A DNA stretch of 64,000 nucleotides from Cohnella sp. OV330 (GTDB lineage: Bacteria > Bacillota > Bacilli > Paenibacillales > Paenibacillaceae), in the NCBI RefSeq assembly GCF_900112065.1, contig NZ_FOKE01000007.1:1-64000 (forward strand). Direction: 5' to 3'. The notes beneath the pieces were generated by a model. The model was not told where the DNA came from, made no database searches, and worked only from the letters and a program-made list of their open reading frames with translations. The translations under genes and the position numbers were made by a program. This document shows positions 45,101 to 53,817 of this stretch, in pieces (the stretch's first letter is position 1; each line of letters begins with the position of its first letter).

Positions 45101-45345
45101 GGGCCGCGGGCACGGTCGAGCTGACCGAGTGGCTGACAGAAGGTCTCAACCGGCTGGATATCGAGGTCGCCGGCAGCCCCCGCAATCTGCTCGGTCCGTT
45201 CCACGAGGCGGAGTCCGGCGCCGTATGGACCGATTGGTGGTCGTTCCGGCCGACGGGAGACGATTATACGCCGGATTATCGTCTTCTGCCCTACGGAATC
45301 AAGGGGCCGATCAAGCTTTTTGTTATCCCCAACGCAACCATTTAA
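42175..45345 (+). CDS. GH106-like glycoside hydrolase (alpha-L-rhamnosidase candidate)
   Basis: The 1056-residue protein lacks a signal peptide. Its N-terminus carries PFWSWNGNLEQGELNEQV and a GGFMMHVREGL segment, characteristic of GH106-type catalytic barrels. IFTDEPSI near 225 and ITETYGVTGW near 380 place acidic residues where barrel enzymes keep catalytic residues. The C-terminal 350 residues are beta-sandwich, with a galactose-binding-like module near 850-1050. GH106 enzymes remove alpha-L-rhamnose from complex polysaccharides such as rhamnogalacturonans. With the GH78 gene it gives the locus two rhamnosidase candidates. The AraC regulator follows after 32 bases. Confidence 0.8.
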   Translation: MKKIPETQSGCIGYKELQDKWSNPPMECRPVPFWSWNGNLEQGELNEQVEGFKAQGMGGFMMHVREGLETPYLGDDFMDRIRGTVAKAKAEGMHAWLYDEDKYSSGMGGGRVGRIGGDAVRAKALSLAVERTLDADDAIQAAYVAVIEGDALLSCARIPESGAGAAGRVLAENEAYLILRRHVAAPNEWCHGDAYPDALNPEAARLFIETTHEKYKDAVGEEFGRTIPAIFTDEPSIRGFNEGLNRPDMTWIAWSDLLPEAFALRRGYDIWELLPYFFFNGPHAARIRHDYWATVTEQFADAYTRQLSDWCRANGIELAGHYCEEGSLIGSTLHCGAVMPHYRYLDVPGIDTLCEQTDESLTVKQISSVANQYGRKKVITETYGVTGWGLTFESRKWIGDWQFALGVNVLTHHLALYTLRGCRKRDYPPSFNYNVNWWPHNRTIEDYFARLGAVLSEGKVRRDVLVVHPASSVWTQLGRDVQSGPWRNRAGISAELEAYNKAFNALVGLLLGEHYDFDLGDETILREIGAAQGDRLAVGEAVYRVVVLPDLRNLARPTLALLLAYMDAGGIVLSYGDGPGLLDGRESAAELSALTGHAGFRQLRDMYRLPEALAGLFPRPVSLRGRDGAEERRLLCMRRELPDGIVVFAANNDREAGCEAEIRIEGAGTVERWDPLSGAAQPVASRHEGGFTVFEERFGPTDAGLYVLRVGESEARQVAAGTASHAPTDDAARAMQHAEPWLVLDGPVAFSRGAPNALVLDRCQYRLGDEAWSEETDVWQAQRALRERLGMRQVYANGKLQRYLWIGEPHARDGAEAAFRFTFHAADVPEGGVRLAFEQVERFRFALNGRPVAHSPGGWYLDRSLGTVELPRLAQGDNVLDVACAYAQDMELEDAFLLGDFALDERRSLVREPARLVLGDWCRQGYPHYCGSMIYHFEFMADATRDARIFMEMGPYEAVTMKLTINDRREQAIPWRAAGTVELTEWLTEGLNRLDIEVAGSPRNLLGPFHEAESGAVWTDWWSFRPTGDDYTPDYRLLPYGIKGPIKLFVIPNATI

Positions 45346-45377
45346 TGTTACGATCAGAGGAAAAAGGAGGAAGTCGC

Positions 45378-47588
45378 ATGAGAAAATTCAATCCGATCCC
45401 TTTGTTCAAAGACCGGTCCACCTCTTTGTTTTTGCGGCTTCTTTCTGGCTTCCTCTGCATTATCCTGCTGATGAGCTCTCTCGTGCTTTACTTTTACGCC
45501 GAATCGAAAAAAAACGTCCGCGACCAGATCGTGAAGTACAACACGCTGATGCTCCAGCACACGACGGAAGGCTACGAAAAGCATCTGGACATGGTCAAAC
45601 GCCAGATGCTCGTATTCCTGCTCAGCGAGAAGGCGCAGAGCCTGCGGACGACGCCGAATTACCGCGAGATTCCGCTTTTGCAGCAGGAGATCAACGGATG
45701 GACCTCCGACGTGCAGATGTACATGAACAATATCGTCTTTTACAGCAAGTCTAACAATCTGATCGTCGAAAGAGGCACGAGCGCGCACGCCGATTCGATG
45801 TTTAACGTGTTTTACGAGAGCGAGGCGTACGATGCGGCGTTCTGGGAAAAGCAGTTCGACGAAGATTACAGCACTCGCGTGCTGCCCGCCGCCGTTTTCC
45901 GCAATCATATGTTCCGCGAAGCGACGTCGACCATCGGCGAGCTCGTACCGATCGTTTTCAAGACCAAGAGCAGCCATGATTTTTTGATGATCGTCTTTTT
46001 GGACGCCCAGAAAATATATCGGGCGCTCCATCAGGCCGCCGGCGACGATTTTATGATCTTGGACGATACGGGCCGCGCGATCTACCGCAGCGTCGGCCAA
46101 ACGCCGGAGATCGACCCCGCTGCGCTGCGCTCGGCAAGCGACGGAGAGTACGTATCGAACGGTAAATACTATTTTCAGTCGAAAGGCGCCCTGTCCGGAT
46201 TCACCTACGTTCAGCGCGTGCCGGTCGAGCGGATCGCGTCGCAAACCCGGATGAACGTCACGCTGATCGTCGCGGCAGGCGTGTCGATCGCGCTAGGCAT
46301 CGTCATCTCCTGGCTGTTCGCGGCCGGCATCAACAATCCGCTTCAGAAGGTGATCGGCGCCATCCGGGGCGAATCTGGCAGCGCTTCGTTCCGGTCTTCG
46401 ATCCGCGAGTTCAACATTATCCGCCACCAGCTGCAGGACAAGGACAAGATGCAAAAGCAGCTCGCGTTCCTGCAGCAGCTCAAGGCGATCCCCAGCCACG
46501 GCGCCCCGCCGCCAACCGCTTTTAAAGACGAGCCGTTCGTCATCGTGCTGTTCCACGCGATGAGCAGGCGGGAGGAAGACGACGAGCAGGCGTTCTTCCG
46601 GACGTGGCTCAGTTATATGAAGGTACATATGGAAGACCGGCTTGGCCGGGCCTTCCCCGAATCGATGACCTTTCACATCGAGACCAATCAAATCTTGAGT
46701 CTCGTCTATACGAGTCAGCGCGAGGAAGTCATCATTCGCCTGAAGCAGATGGAGCCGCTGTTCGAGCAGGATCGGGCGTTCGGCACGGTGACGGTCGCCG
46801 TCTCCTCCGTATTCGGCAGCGCGAGCCGCATCGGCGCAGCCTATCAGGAAGCGCAAGATCTGGTACTCGAGCGCAAGCTGGCCGACCGGATGCAGATCGT
46901 GACCGATCGTACGGCGGGGGCGGAAGCCATCGGATTTTCGCCGGATCAATGGAAGGAGTTCCAGTCGAACTTGCGCGAAGGCAACGAGGCGCAGCTGACG
47001 AGCCTGATCAAGCGCGTCTTCGCCAAATGGCAGGGCAGGGAAGCGACGGCGGCCGCTTGGCTCGCATTCGGCGAGGGACTGATCGGCAAGATCAAGAGCG
47101 AAGCCAGCCCGCTCGTTATCGCGCCCGACCGGCTGCAGTCGATCTTCTTGGACATCGATCGTCAGTTGCGTCGCTGCATTGCCGCGCCCGAGCTCGAGGC
47201 GCTGCTTACGTCCAAGACGGCGCTCGCCGCCGAGGCGTTCCGGGAGAAAAAGCAGCTTCGGGACCCGATCACGACGTTTGTCGTCGAATACGTCAATCAG
47301 CATCTGTCGGAAGAAATCTACCTGGACACGCTGGCCGAACGGCTCAACCTGAGCGGCGGCTACTTGTCCTCCTATTTCAAAGAGAAGACGGGGATGAACA
47401 TCGTCGACTTCATCAACGAAACCCGGATCATGAAGTCTGCGAGCTTGCTCGCGGACAGCAAATACAAGGTTCAAGACGTGGCCGAAGCCGTCGGCTACCG
47501 TAACATTACCTCCTTCAACCGCATGTTCAAAAAGTACATGGGACTCACGCCGAGCGAATTTCGCAGGAAACCCGGCGCGGAGAGCTGA
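45378..47588 (+). CDS. Membrane-anchored AraC family transcriptional regulator
   Basis: The 736-residue protein has a membrane helix at about 18-38, a Cache-like extracellular region to about 293 and a second helix at about 294-318. A cytoplasmic region without kinase or receiver motifs follows. The C-terminal AraC domain from about 632 contains IYLDTLAERLNLSGGYLSSY and VQDVAEAVGYRNITSFNRMF, ending TPSEFRRK. It is a one-component transmembrane regulator common in Paenibacillus, expected to sense an extracellular sugar signal and activate nearby genes, probably GH106 and/or the following ABC operon. AAAAAGGAGGA precedes ATG 45378. Confidence 0.9.
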   Translation: MRKFNPIPLFKDRSTSLFLRLLSGFLCIILLMSSLVLYFYAESKKNVRDQIVKYNTLMLQHTTEGYEKHLDMVKRQMLVFLLSEKAQSLRTTPNYREIPLLQQEINGWTSDVQMYMNNIVFYSKSNNLIVERGTSAHADSMFNVFYESEAYDAAFWEKQFDEDYSTRVLPAAVFRNHMFREATSTIGELVPIVFKTKSSHDFLMIVFLDAQKIYRALHQAAGDDFMILDDTGRAIYRSVGQTPEIDPAALRSASDGEYVSNGKYYFQSKGALSGFTYVQRVPVERIASQTRMNVTLIVAAGVSIALGIVISWLFAAGINNPLQKVIGAIRGESGSASFRSSIREFNIIRHQLQDKDKMQKQLAFLQQLKAIPSHGAPPPTAFKDEPFVIVLFHAMSRREEDDEQAFFRTWLSYMKVHMEDRLGRAFPESMTFHIETNQILSLVYTSQREEVIIRLKQMEPLFEQDRAFGTVTVAVSSVFGSASRIGAAYQEAQDLVLERKLADRMQIVTDRTAGAEAIGFSPDQWKEFQSNLREGNEAQLTSLIKRVFAKWQGREATAAAWLAFGEGLIGKIKSEASPLVIAPDRLQSIFLDIDRQLRRCIAAPELEALLTSKTALAAEAFREKKQLRDPITTFVVEYVNQHLSEEIYLDTLAERLNLSGGYLSSYFKEKTGMNIVDFINETRIMKSASLLADSKYKVQDVAEAVGYRNITSFNRMFKKYMGLTPSEFRRKPGAES

Positions 47589-47710
47589 AGCAGAAGAACG
47601 AAAAGGCTGACGTGCGGGCCATCGCGGAAGGTCAAAGGCGAACATGAAGAAAGGCGTGTCCGGCATTGGGGAGCGACGGGCGTGAAGAACGAAGCGCGCT
47701 GCGGTATGAA

Positions 47711-47962
47711 GCGGACCCCAGAGACGTTATTTCTCGCTTTTTGCCGATTATCGCTCTGTTGCGGACCGAGCGTCGGTTATTTCGGTAAATCAGGCCGCCG
47801 CAACCTCGAATTAAACGAAGTAGCGGACGTCGTGTCCGAAACGTCCCGAAGTTGGCCGGTACCTAGCGAATAACGGATGCTGGGTCCGGAAACCGCGGGC
47901 GATGGACGAGAAGGACGAAGCGCGCAGTACCGAGCGGCCGCCTTAGAGCCGTTATTTTTGCG
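47711..47962. repeat. Cluster of about five degenerate CGGAC-N-GTCCG palindromic repeat units
   Basis: Units at about 47711-47732, 47761-47782, 47823-47838, 47865-47889 (inverted) and 47933-47958 share the pattern GCGGAC, five to six variable bases, GTCCG or a variant, then GTTATTT. The third is a perfect short palindrome, CGGACGTCGTGTCCG. They look like an intergenic repeat family that spreads as short hairpins. I recall similar repeats from Paenibacillus intergenic DNA but cannot confirm identity. Confidence 0.5.
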
Positions 47963-48049
47963 GAGGGCTCGCGCTTAGGCTGATGTTTAGAAAAGTGGGC
48001 TTTTTTTCGACTATCCGAAAAAAGCTGCAAATTGGCCGCTTTCCGGTGA

Positions 48050-48077
48050 TTTACGGACCGGCCGGACGATGTATACG
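48050..48077 (+). promoter_or_regulatory. Candidate promoter of the second ABC operon
   Basis: TTTACG (48050-48055), a 16-base spacer and TATACG (48072-48077) lie about 100 bases before the binding-protein start. A loose hairpin AAGGCGGC (48089-48096) / GCCGCCTT (48119-48126) lies in the leader. Confidence 0.45.
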
Positions 48078-48180
48078 ATGGGTTGCATAAGGCGGCGGAC
48101 GAAAAGCAAACGCGCCGAGCCGCCTTTGTAAGCGCAGCCAGCTCCAACGGCTTAGCAAACCATTCGGGAAGGGGTTTCCT

Positions 48181-49764
48181 ATGAAAAAGAAAACGACGGG
48201 CAAAAGCGCCGCAGGCGTCCTGGTCGCCTCCGCGCTGACCGCCGCCATGCTGGCGGGCTGCAGCGGCAACAACAATAACAATGCGGGAGCGTCAAGCTCC
48301 GCGGCGGCATCGCCGAGCGCCAGCGCCTCCGCCGGCGGCAGCGCCTCGGCATCCGCTTCGCCGAGCGCAGCGCTGCCCGAGCCGGGCAAGATCTCGATCT
48401 TCACCGAATATTCGACCGCATGGCCGCCTCAGGCGGACTGGGGCGTCTGGAAATGGGTGAAGGAAGAGACGAATATCACCGTCGAGCAAAAGACGTCCAC
48501 GACGACCGTGCCGTCGGAAGCGCTCGCGCTCGCCGTCTCGTCCGGCGATATGGCGGACGTCATGTCGGTCTTCCCGGGAGACGTGCAGAAGTTCGGCTCG
48601 CAAGGCGCCTTCCTCGATCTGTCGAAGCACATGGACAAAATGCCGAACGTCAAAGCTTACCTGGACAGCCATCCCGTCATCAAGATGCGGGTGACGCAGC
48701 CGGACGGCAAGATCCTGAATATCATCAACGACGGCGCCGGCGCGGGCAACCAGCTGGTCTGGTTCTATCGCGAAGACATCTTCGACAAGAACGGACTGAC
48801 GCCGCCTAAAACCTGGGATGAGCTCTACGAAACGTCTAAAAAGTTGAAGCAGCTGTATCCGGACAGCTACCCGCTCGTGTTCCGGCACGGCCTCGGCACG
48901 TTGTCCATATTCGCCCCGTCGTTCGGCATCCTGCCGGAATACCAAAAGGATGCGGCGACCGGCAAGATGACGTACGGGCCGCTTAACCCGAACTACAAGA
49001 AGATGATCGAGTACCTGAACAAGTTCTACAAAGAAGGGCTGTTCCCGCCGGACTGGCTGTCGATGGACTACAAGGCGTGGACGCAGTTCATGGCCACGAA
49101 CAAATCGTTCATCAGCGTCCAGTACATCGGCCAGATCGAGACGATGAACAACCAACTGACCGAAGGCCGTCTGAAGTTCATGGCGCCGCCGCTCGGCGCG
49201 GGCGACAAGGCGTATCTGCCGCAAGGCGGTTACGAGGATTACGGTTTCTCCGTCGCTTCGAATACGAAAAATCTGGATGCCGCGCTGCGGTACCTGGACT
49301 ACATTTACTCGGAAAAGGGACGCGACATCCAAAGCTGGGGCAAGGAAGGCGAAACGTACACGATCGTCGACGGCAAGCGCAAACTGAACGACGTTTATAA
49401 GGAATCGAACGACCTGCGCCGCGTATCCGGCATTCTGTCGGCGGGCACTTACGGCTGGTTCGACTTCGAAGCGCCGCTGTCCTTGATCAAGGAAAGCGAG
49501 CGGGAAGCTTACGTCGAGTCGCCGAAGTATCAGTTCCCGGTCACCAGCACGCTGCCGATCCTGTCCAAGGAAGAGACGGATTCGATCTCTACGCAGATCG
49601 ACGCCATCTACAAATATTACTCGACGTCCATCAGCAAGTTCATCATGGGCGAGACGCCGCTCACCGAGTGGGACAACTTCATCAAAGAACTGGATAAGTA
49701 CGGTCTGCAAAAAGTGCTGCAAACGTATCAAGTCGCGCTCGATCGTCAAACCGCGGCTCAATAA
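48181..49764 (+). CDS. Extracellular solute-binding lipoprotein (second sugar ABC importer)
   Basis: The 527-residue lipoprotein has lipobox MLAGC (Cys27), an Asn-rich then Ala/Ser-rich linker, and a family 1 solute-binding fold of the LplA type. It is clearly diverged from the protein at 11597, implying a different oligosaccharide. A hairpin follows and then two permease genes. No ATPase is encoded nearby. GGGAAGGGG lies about 6 bases upstream of the start. Confidence 0.92.
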   Translation: MKKKTTGKSAAGVLVASALTAAMLAGCSGNNNNNAGASSSAAASPSASASAGGSASASASPSAALPEPGKISIFTEYSTAWPPQADWGVWKWVKEETNITVEQKTSTTTVPSEALALAVSSGDMADVMSVFPGDVQKFGSQGAFLDLSKHMDKMPNVKAYLDSHPVIKMRVTQPDGKILNIINDGAGAGNQLVWFYREDIFDKNGLTPPKTWDELYETSKKLKQLYPDSYPLVFRHGLGTLSIFAPSFGILPEYQKDAATGKMTYGPLNPNYKKMIEYLNKFYKEGLFPPDWLSMDYKAWTQFMATNKSFISVQYIGQIETMNNQLTEGRLKFMAPPLGAGDKAYLPQGGYEDYGFSVASNTKNLDAALRYLDYIYSEKGRDIQSWGKEGETYTIVDGKRKLNDVYKESNDLRRVSGILSAGTYGWFDFEAPLSLIKESEREAYVESPKYQFPVTSTLPILSKEETDSISTQIDAIYKYYSTSISKFIMGETPLTEWDNFIKELDKYGLQKVLQTYQVALDRQTAAQ

Positions 49765-49792
49765 CGAAGAATCGGCATAACAACGAAGAGCG

Positions 49793-49823
49793 GGGCCGTC
49801 GTCGGAGCATCGACCGACGGCCC
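49793..49823 (+). terminator. Intra-operon hairpin between second binding protein and permeases
   Basis: GGGCCGTCG (49793-49801) pairs with CGACGGCCC (49815-49823) and is followed by TCTCC, a poor T-run. The position mirrors the hairpin at 13325 in the first ABC operon. Confidence 0.6.
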
Positions 49824-49852
49824 TCTCCATTTCGCGGAAAGGGGATGAAGCC

Positions 49853-50761
49853 GTGAAGCCAACGCTGATCCGGAATCTGAAGCGAGACCGGACTTACTTC
49901 CTGCTGCTCGCCCCCGTGTTGCTGTACTACGTGCTGTTCAAGTATGTCCCCATGTTCGGGATCATCGTATCCTTCAAGGACTACAATCTGTTCGCAGGCG
50001 TATGGAAAAGCGACTGGGTCGGGCTGAAATATTACAAAATGTTTTTCCAGAACCCCGACGCTTACGACATCATCAAAAATACGTTCGTGCTCGGCATTTA
50101 CAAAGTGGTATTCGGGTTCCCCGCGCCGATCATTCTGGCGCTGCTGCTCAACGAGCTGCGGTGGAAGGCTTACAAGCGCTTCGTTCAGACCGTCAGCTAC
50201 CTGCCTCACTTTCTGTCCGCCGTCGTCGCCTCGGGCATCATCATCATGCTGCTGTCGCCGAGCACGGGCTGGATTAACCACGTCATCCAGAGCTTCGGAT
50301 TCGAGCCGGTCAACTTCTTGCAGCAGGCGTCCTGGTTCAGGACGGTCTATATCAGTTCGGAAATCTGGCAGGAGATCGGCTGGGGCTCGATCATCTACCT
50401 GGCCGCGCTCACCTCGATCGATCCGCAGTTGTACGAAGCAGCCCGCATGGACGGCGCGAGCAGGTGGAAGCAGACGCTGCACGTGACCCTGCCCGGCATC
50501 GCGCCGGCGATCGTCATCCTGTTTATATTGCAAATCGGCAAAATCCTCGAGTTCGGCTTCGACAAGGTGTACCTGCTCTCCAACGCGGCTACGTACGAGA
50601 CGTCCGACATCATCGCGACTTACGTATACCGCATGGGGATTATCCAGGGCAACTTCAGCTACGCGACGGCGATCGACCTGTTCATGGGGCTCATCGGCCT
50701 GGTCTTCGTCTACTCCGCCAACCAGGTGAGCCGCAGATTCGGAGAGACCAGCCTATGGTAA
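49853..50761 (+). CDS. Sugar ABC transporter permease, LplB type (second system)
   Basis: A 302-residue, six-helix permease with EAA loop EAARMDGASRWKQTLHVTLP. The start is GTG 49853, since the ATG 9 bases upstream runs into a stop after three codons; GAAAGGGG lies upstream. It is separated by 12 bases from its partner permease. Confidence 0.92.
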   Translation: MKPTLIRNLKRDRTYFLLLAPVLLYYVLFKYVPMFGIIVSFKDYNLFAGVWKSDWVGLKYYKMFFQNPDAYDIIKNTFVLGIYKVVFGFPAPIILALLLNELRWKAYKRFVQTVSYLPHFLSAVVASGIIIMLLSPSTGWINHVIQSFGFEPVNFLQQASWFRTVYISSEIWQEIGWGSIIYLAALTSIDPQLYEAARMDGASRWKQTLHVTLPGIAPAIVILFILQIGKILEFGFDKVYLLSNAATYETSDIIATYVYRMGIIQGNFSYATAIDLFMGLIGLVFVYSANQVSRRFGETSLW

Positions 50762-50773
50762 GGAGCGACTGTC

Positions 50774-51640
50774 ATGACTAAACGCATCGGCGTCTTCGAT
50801 ATCGTCAACGTCCTCATCCTGGCCTTCGTCGCGGCAGTGGCTTTGTTTCCGTTTATCCACATGGCATCCGTATCGCTCAGTTCCGCGCATTACGTCGTTC
50901 GCAACGAGGTCAGCTTCTGGCCAAAGGGTCTGCAGTTCGATGTCTATGCCGAGGTGCTTCGGGACAATCGTTTGCTAGTTGGCTACAAAAATACGATCAT
51001 TTACGTCGTGCTGGGAACCGCGCTGTCGCTTTTCTTCACGTCGATGGGCGCATATTCGCTCTCGAAGCGGACGCTCACGTTCGGCAAGCAGATCATGCTG
51101 CTCATCGTGTTCACGATGCTGTTCAGCGGCGGGATGATCCCGACTTATCTGGTCGTGCGCAGCTACCACCTGATGGACACGGTGTGGGCGATGGTGCTGC
51201 CCGGCCTGATCTCGACCTGGAATCTGATCGTGATGCGCACCTTTTTTCAGGGCATCCCCGCGGAGATCGAGGAGTCCGGCAAGATCGACGGCTCGTCCGA
51301 CCTTCGCACGCTCTTCAGCATCGTGCTCCCGTTGTCCAAGCCCGTCCTGATGACGATCGGTCTATTCTATGCCGTCGGCATCTGGAACAACTTCTTCCAT
51401 GCGCTGCTCTATCTGCGGGAAGAGAGCCTGTACCCGCTGCAGCTCGTCATCCGCAATATCGTCATGGTCGGCCAGATCGGCGACGCCATCACGAGCGCGG
51501 CCAGCGATCAGCAGGGCATCGTGCTCGAATCGCTTAAATATGCGTTTATACTCGTGGGCACGCTGCCGATTCTCGTCGTTTATCCGTTCATCCAGCGGCA
51601 TTTCGTGAACGGCGTGCTGATCGGCTCGGTGAAGGGCTGA
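50774..51640 (+). CDS. Sugar ABC transporter permease, CarB/YtcP type (second system)
   Basis: A 288-residue membrane protein with EAA-like loop EESGKIDGSSDLRTLFSIVL and the subfamily C-terminus FVNGVLIGSVKG. It completes the second importer. A gap of 142 bases with no clear terminator leads to the GH20-like gene. Confidence 0.92.
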   Translation: MTKRIGVFDIVNVLILAFVAAVALFPFIHMASVSLSSAHYVVRNEVSFWPKGLQFDVYAEVLRDNRLLVGYKNTIIYVVLGTALSLFFTSMGAYSLSKRTLTFGKQIMLLIVFTMLFSGGMIPTYLVVRSYHLMDTVWAMVLPGLISTWNLIVMRTFFQGIPAEIEESGKIDGSSDLRTLFSIVLPLSKPVLMTIGLFYAVGIWNNFFHALLYLREESLYPLQLVIRNIVMVGQIGDAITSAASDQQGIVLESLKYAFILVGTLPILVVYPFIQRHFVNGVLIGSVKG

Positions 51641-51782
51641 GCCGATGGCGCGAAGCCGCCGTTCGCCTGAAAAAAAGTCAAAATAATCGCATCGATCGGT
51701 CATATCGTTCCTTAAACGTACGCGTTCAACGTATGGTACGCTGTTGACCTAACGTTAAAGGGATGAGGGGAAGGAAACGAGC

Positions 51783-53813
51783 ATGCAGATTCTCGAACAG
51801 GATTACTTGACCGCTCGAACCGCGTTCGCGGCAACGGGGGCTTACCTCACGCCTGATACGGAAACGGACTGCGCATACGAAGCCGTGACCGAATTGCTGG
51901 CCGAAGCGTTCGTCCGCGCGCCGGGAGAGGCCGCCTACCGGTCTGTCGCCTTTCGCGAGCAATGGCCGCATGCGCTTGCGTCGCGGCTGCGCGCAGAGTT
52001 CGGCGCAGGCGCGACGGAAGACCCGGAAGCCTATGCGATCGTGTCGGAAGAGGATCGCATCGAGGTTTACGCGGCCACGGGACGCGGCCTTCTATACGGA
52101 GCGGCGACGCTGGTTCGCCTCTCGAAGGAAGGCTTCGTCCCGCACGGGCTCCTTTACAATCGACCGGTCTGCCCCGTGCGCGGCCTGAAGCTCTACTTGC
52201 CGACACGCGACGGCATCGCATATTTTAAACGTTTCGTCGACATGCTGTGCCGCTTCCAGTACAACACGGTCATGCTGGAGGTCGGCGGGGCGATGGCGTA
52301 CGAGCGCCATCCCGAGATCAATGAGGGCTGGGTTCGTTATTGCGCGGAGATGCGCGAATATAGCGGCAAGACGATACGCATCCAGGAACAGACCTTTCCC
52401 TGGTACAAAAACTCGATGCACGTCGAGAACGGCGGCGGCAGCTTCTTAACGCAAGACGAAGCGCGGGAGCTCGTGCAGTATTGCAAGGCGCGCTTCCTGG
52501 ACGTCATTCCCGAGGTGCCCTCGCTTAGCCACTGCGATTATTTGCTGATCAATCACCCCGAGATCGCCGAGCGCAAGAACGATCCGTACCCGGATACGTA
52601 CTGTCCTTCCGACGAGCGTTCGTACGCGCTGCTGTTCGACGTGCTGGACGAAGTGCTGGACGTATTCGAACCGGAGACGGTGCATGTCGGCCACGACGAA
52701 TATTACAGCATCGGCCTGTGCGAGCGCTGCAAAGGCAAGCCGGCCGAGAAGCTGTATGCGGACGACCTGTCGCGCATTCATGGCTATCTGGCGGAAAAAG
52801 GCGTGAAAACGATGATCTGGTGCGAGAAGCTCATCGACGCCATGGATACGAGCGGCAAGCCCTGGGGCGGCGCGGAGCGTCCGATGGTCAGCCATGAGAC
52901 CGGCGTGCCGTTCGGCGAGACGATCCCGCCTACGTTCAAGGCGATCGGCATGGTGCCGAAGGATGTTCATATGCTTCATTGGTACTGGCAGATCGACGCG
53001 GCTTACGACCGGCTGTTCCTGGATCGGGGGATGCGGCTCGTCTACGGGAATTTCGACGGACCGTCCTTCCTGAATTGGAAAGAGCGGCGCGAGGCAGGCG
53101 CGCAAGGCGGCATCATCTCCAACTGGAGCGAGACCGCCGAAGGCAATCTGCAGCGCAACGGGATCCTCTTTTCGATGGCTTACTCGGCCTTCATGTTCTG
53201 GCGGGAGGACTACGCGGAAGGAGACTACGCGGACGTGGCCGATGCTTCGTTCGAGGCTTTGTTCCGCGACCGGTATCGGTCGCTCAAACGCCTTGCGTCG
53301 GACGCGGGAGCCGATTCGGGGACCGCGTACGTGGAGATCGTGCACGCGACGGACGATTTTTGGCCGTATCGCCGCTTTTTTGACGGGATCTTCCTAGAAG
53401 TGAACGAGTACCGGATCGGCGCGTATACGCTCGTATACGCCGACGGCACCGAGGCGGAAGCCCCGATCTGCTATGGTACGAATATATCCGGGCTCGACCG
53501 CAGCTGGGATCGCGCCGTACCGAACGACGATCCCTTGAGCAAGGACGGTTACAGAGCAGACGATTCCTTACTGGAGGCCGCCTATACGACGCGACCGACC
53601 CGGACGCCCGCGGGTACCTATTACCGCTGGATTCTCGAAAATCCGTTTCCCGGCAAGACGGTCGCTCGCGTCCGCCTGACCGTGGACGATCCGTCCGCCG
53701 CCAATATTTTCGTTCAGGAAATCCAGCCGTATCCGACGTCGTCCGCCTGTACGGCCGGAAGAGCCGCCCGCAAGCCGCTGGTTCGGATTCTGGGCGAAGG
53801 CGGCATCGTTTGA
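51783..53813 (+). CDS. GH20-like beta-N-acetylhexosaminidase family protein
   Basis: The 676-residue protein has no signal peptide. An N-terminal GH20b-type domain (with GRGLLYGAATLVRL near 95) is followed by a TIM barrel starting near VRGLKLYLPTRDG. The catalytic Asp-Glu pair of GH20 is seen in ETVHVGHDEYYSIG near 305. GH20 enzymes remove beta-linked N-acetylhexosamine by substrate-assisted catalysis. In some Paenibacillus proteins of this type the substrate is not a hexosaminide, so the sugar is uncertain. GAAGGAAAC precedes the start. It ends 4 bases from the convergent regulator gene. Confidence 0.83.
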   Translation: MQILEQDYLTARTAFAATGAYLTPDTETDCAYEAVTELLAEAFVRAPGEAAYRSVAFREQWPHALASRLRAEFGAGATEDPEAYAIVSEEDRIEVYAATGRGLLYGAATLVRLSKEGFVPHGLLYNRPVCPVRGLKLYLPTRDGIAYFKRFVDMLCRFQYNTVMLEVGGAMAYERHPEINEGWVRYCAEMREYSGKTIRIQEQTFPWYKNSMHVENGGGSFLTQDEARELVQYCKARFLDVIPEVPSLSHCDYLLINHPEIAERKNDPYPDTYCPSDERSYALLFDVLDEVLDVFEPETVHVGHDEYYSIGLCERCKGKPAEKLYADDLSRIHGYLAEKGVKTMIWCEKLIDAMDTSGKPWGGAERPMVSHETGVPFGETIPPTFKAIGMVPKDVHMLHWYWQIDAAYDRLFLDRGMRLVYGNFDGPSFLNWKERREAGAQGGIISNWSETAEGNLQRNGILFSMAYSAFMFWREDYAEGDYADVADASFEALFRDRYRSLKRLASDAGADSGTAYVEIVHATDDFWPYRRFFDGIFLEVNEYRIGAYTLVYADGTEAEAPICYGTNISGLDRSWDRAVPNDDPLSKDGYRADDSLLEAAYTTRPTRTPAGTYYRWILENPFPGKTVARVRLTVDDPSAANIFVQEIQPYPTSSACTAGRAARKPLVRILGEGGIV

Positions 53814-53817
53814 CTGG

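Larger units (their letters stand above)
47589..48180. other. 592-base intergenic region with no convincing gene
   Basis: The stretch holds a cluster of short palindromic repeats (47711-47962), a T/A-rich inverted repeat GCTTTTTTTCG (47999-48009) / CGAAAAAAGC (48016-48025), and a promoter candidate before the binding-protein gene. A small open frame at 47682-47873 (63 codons, GTG start) runs through the repeats and has no protein-like character. Confidence 0.6.

Noticed and set aside
47682..47873. 63-codon GTG-start frame in the 592-base gap
   Set aside because: It runs through the palindromic repeat cluster, has no clear ribosome-binding site and no similarity that I recognise.
51641..51782. 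Possible promoter and partial palindrome (CGTACG...GTACG) before the GH20-like gene
   Set aside because: No hexamer pair with acceptable spacing could be fixed, and the palindrome is imperfect.
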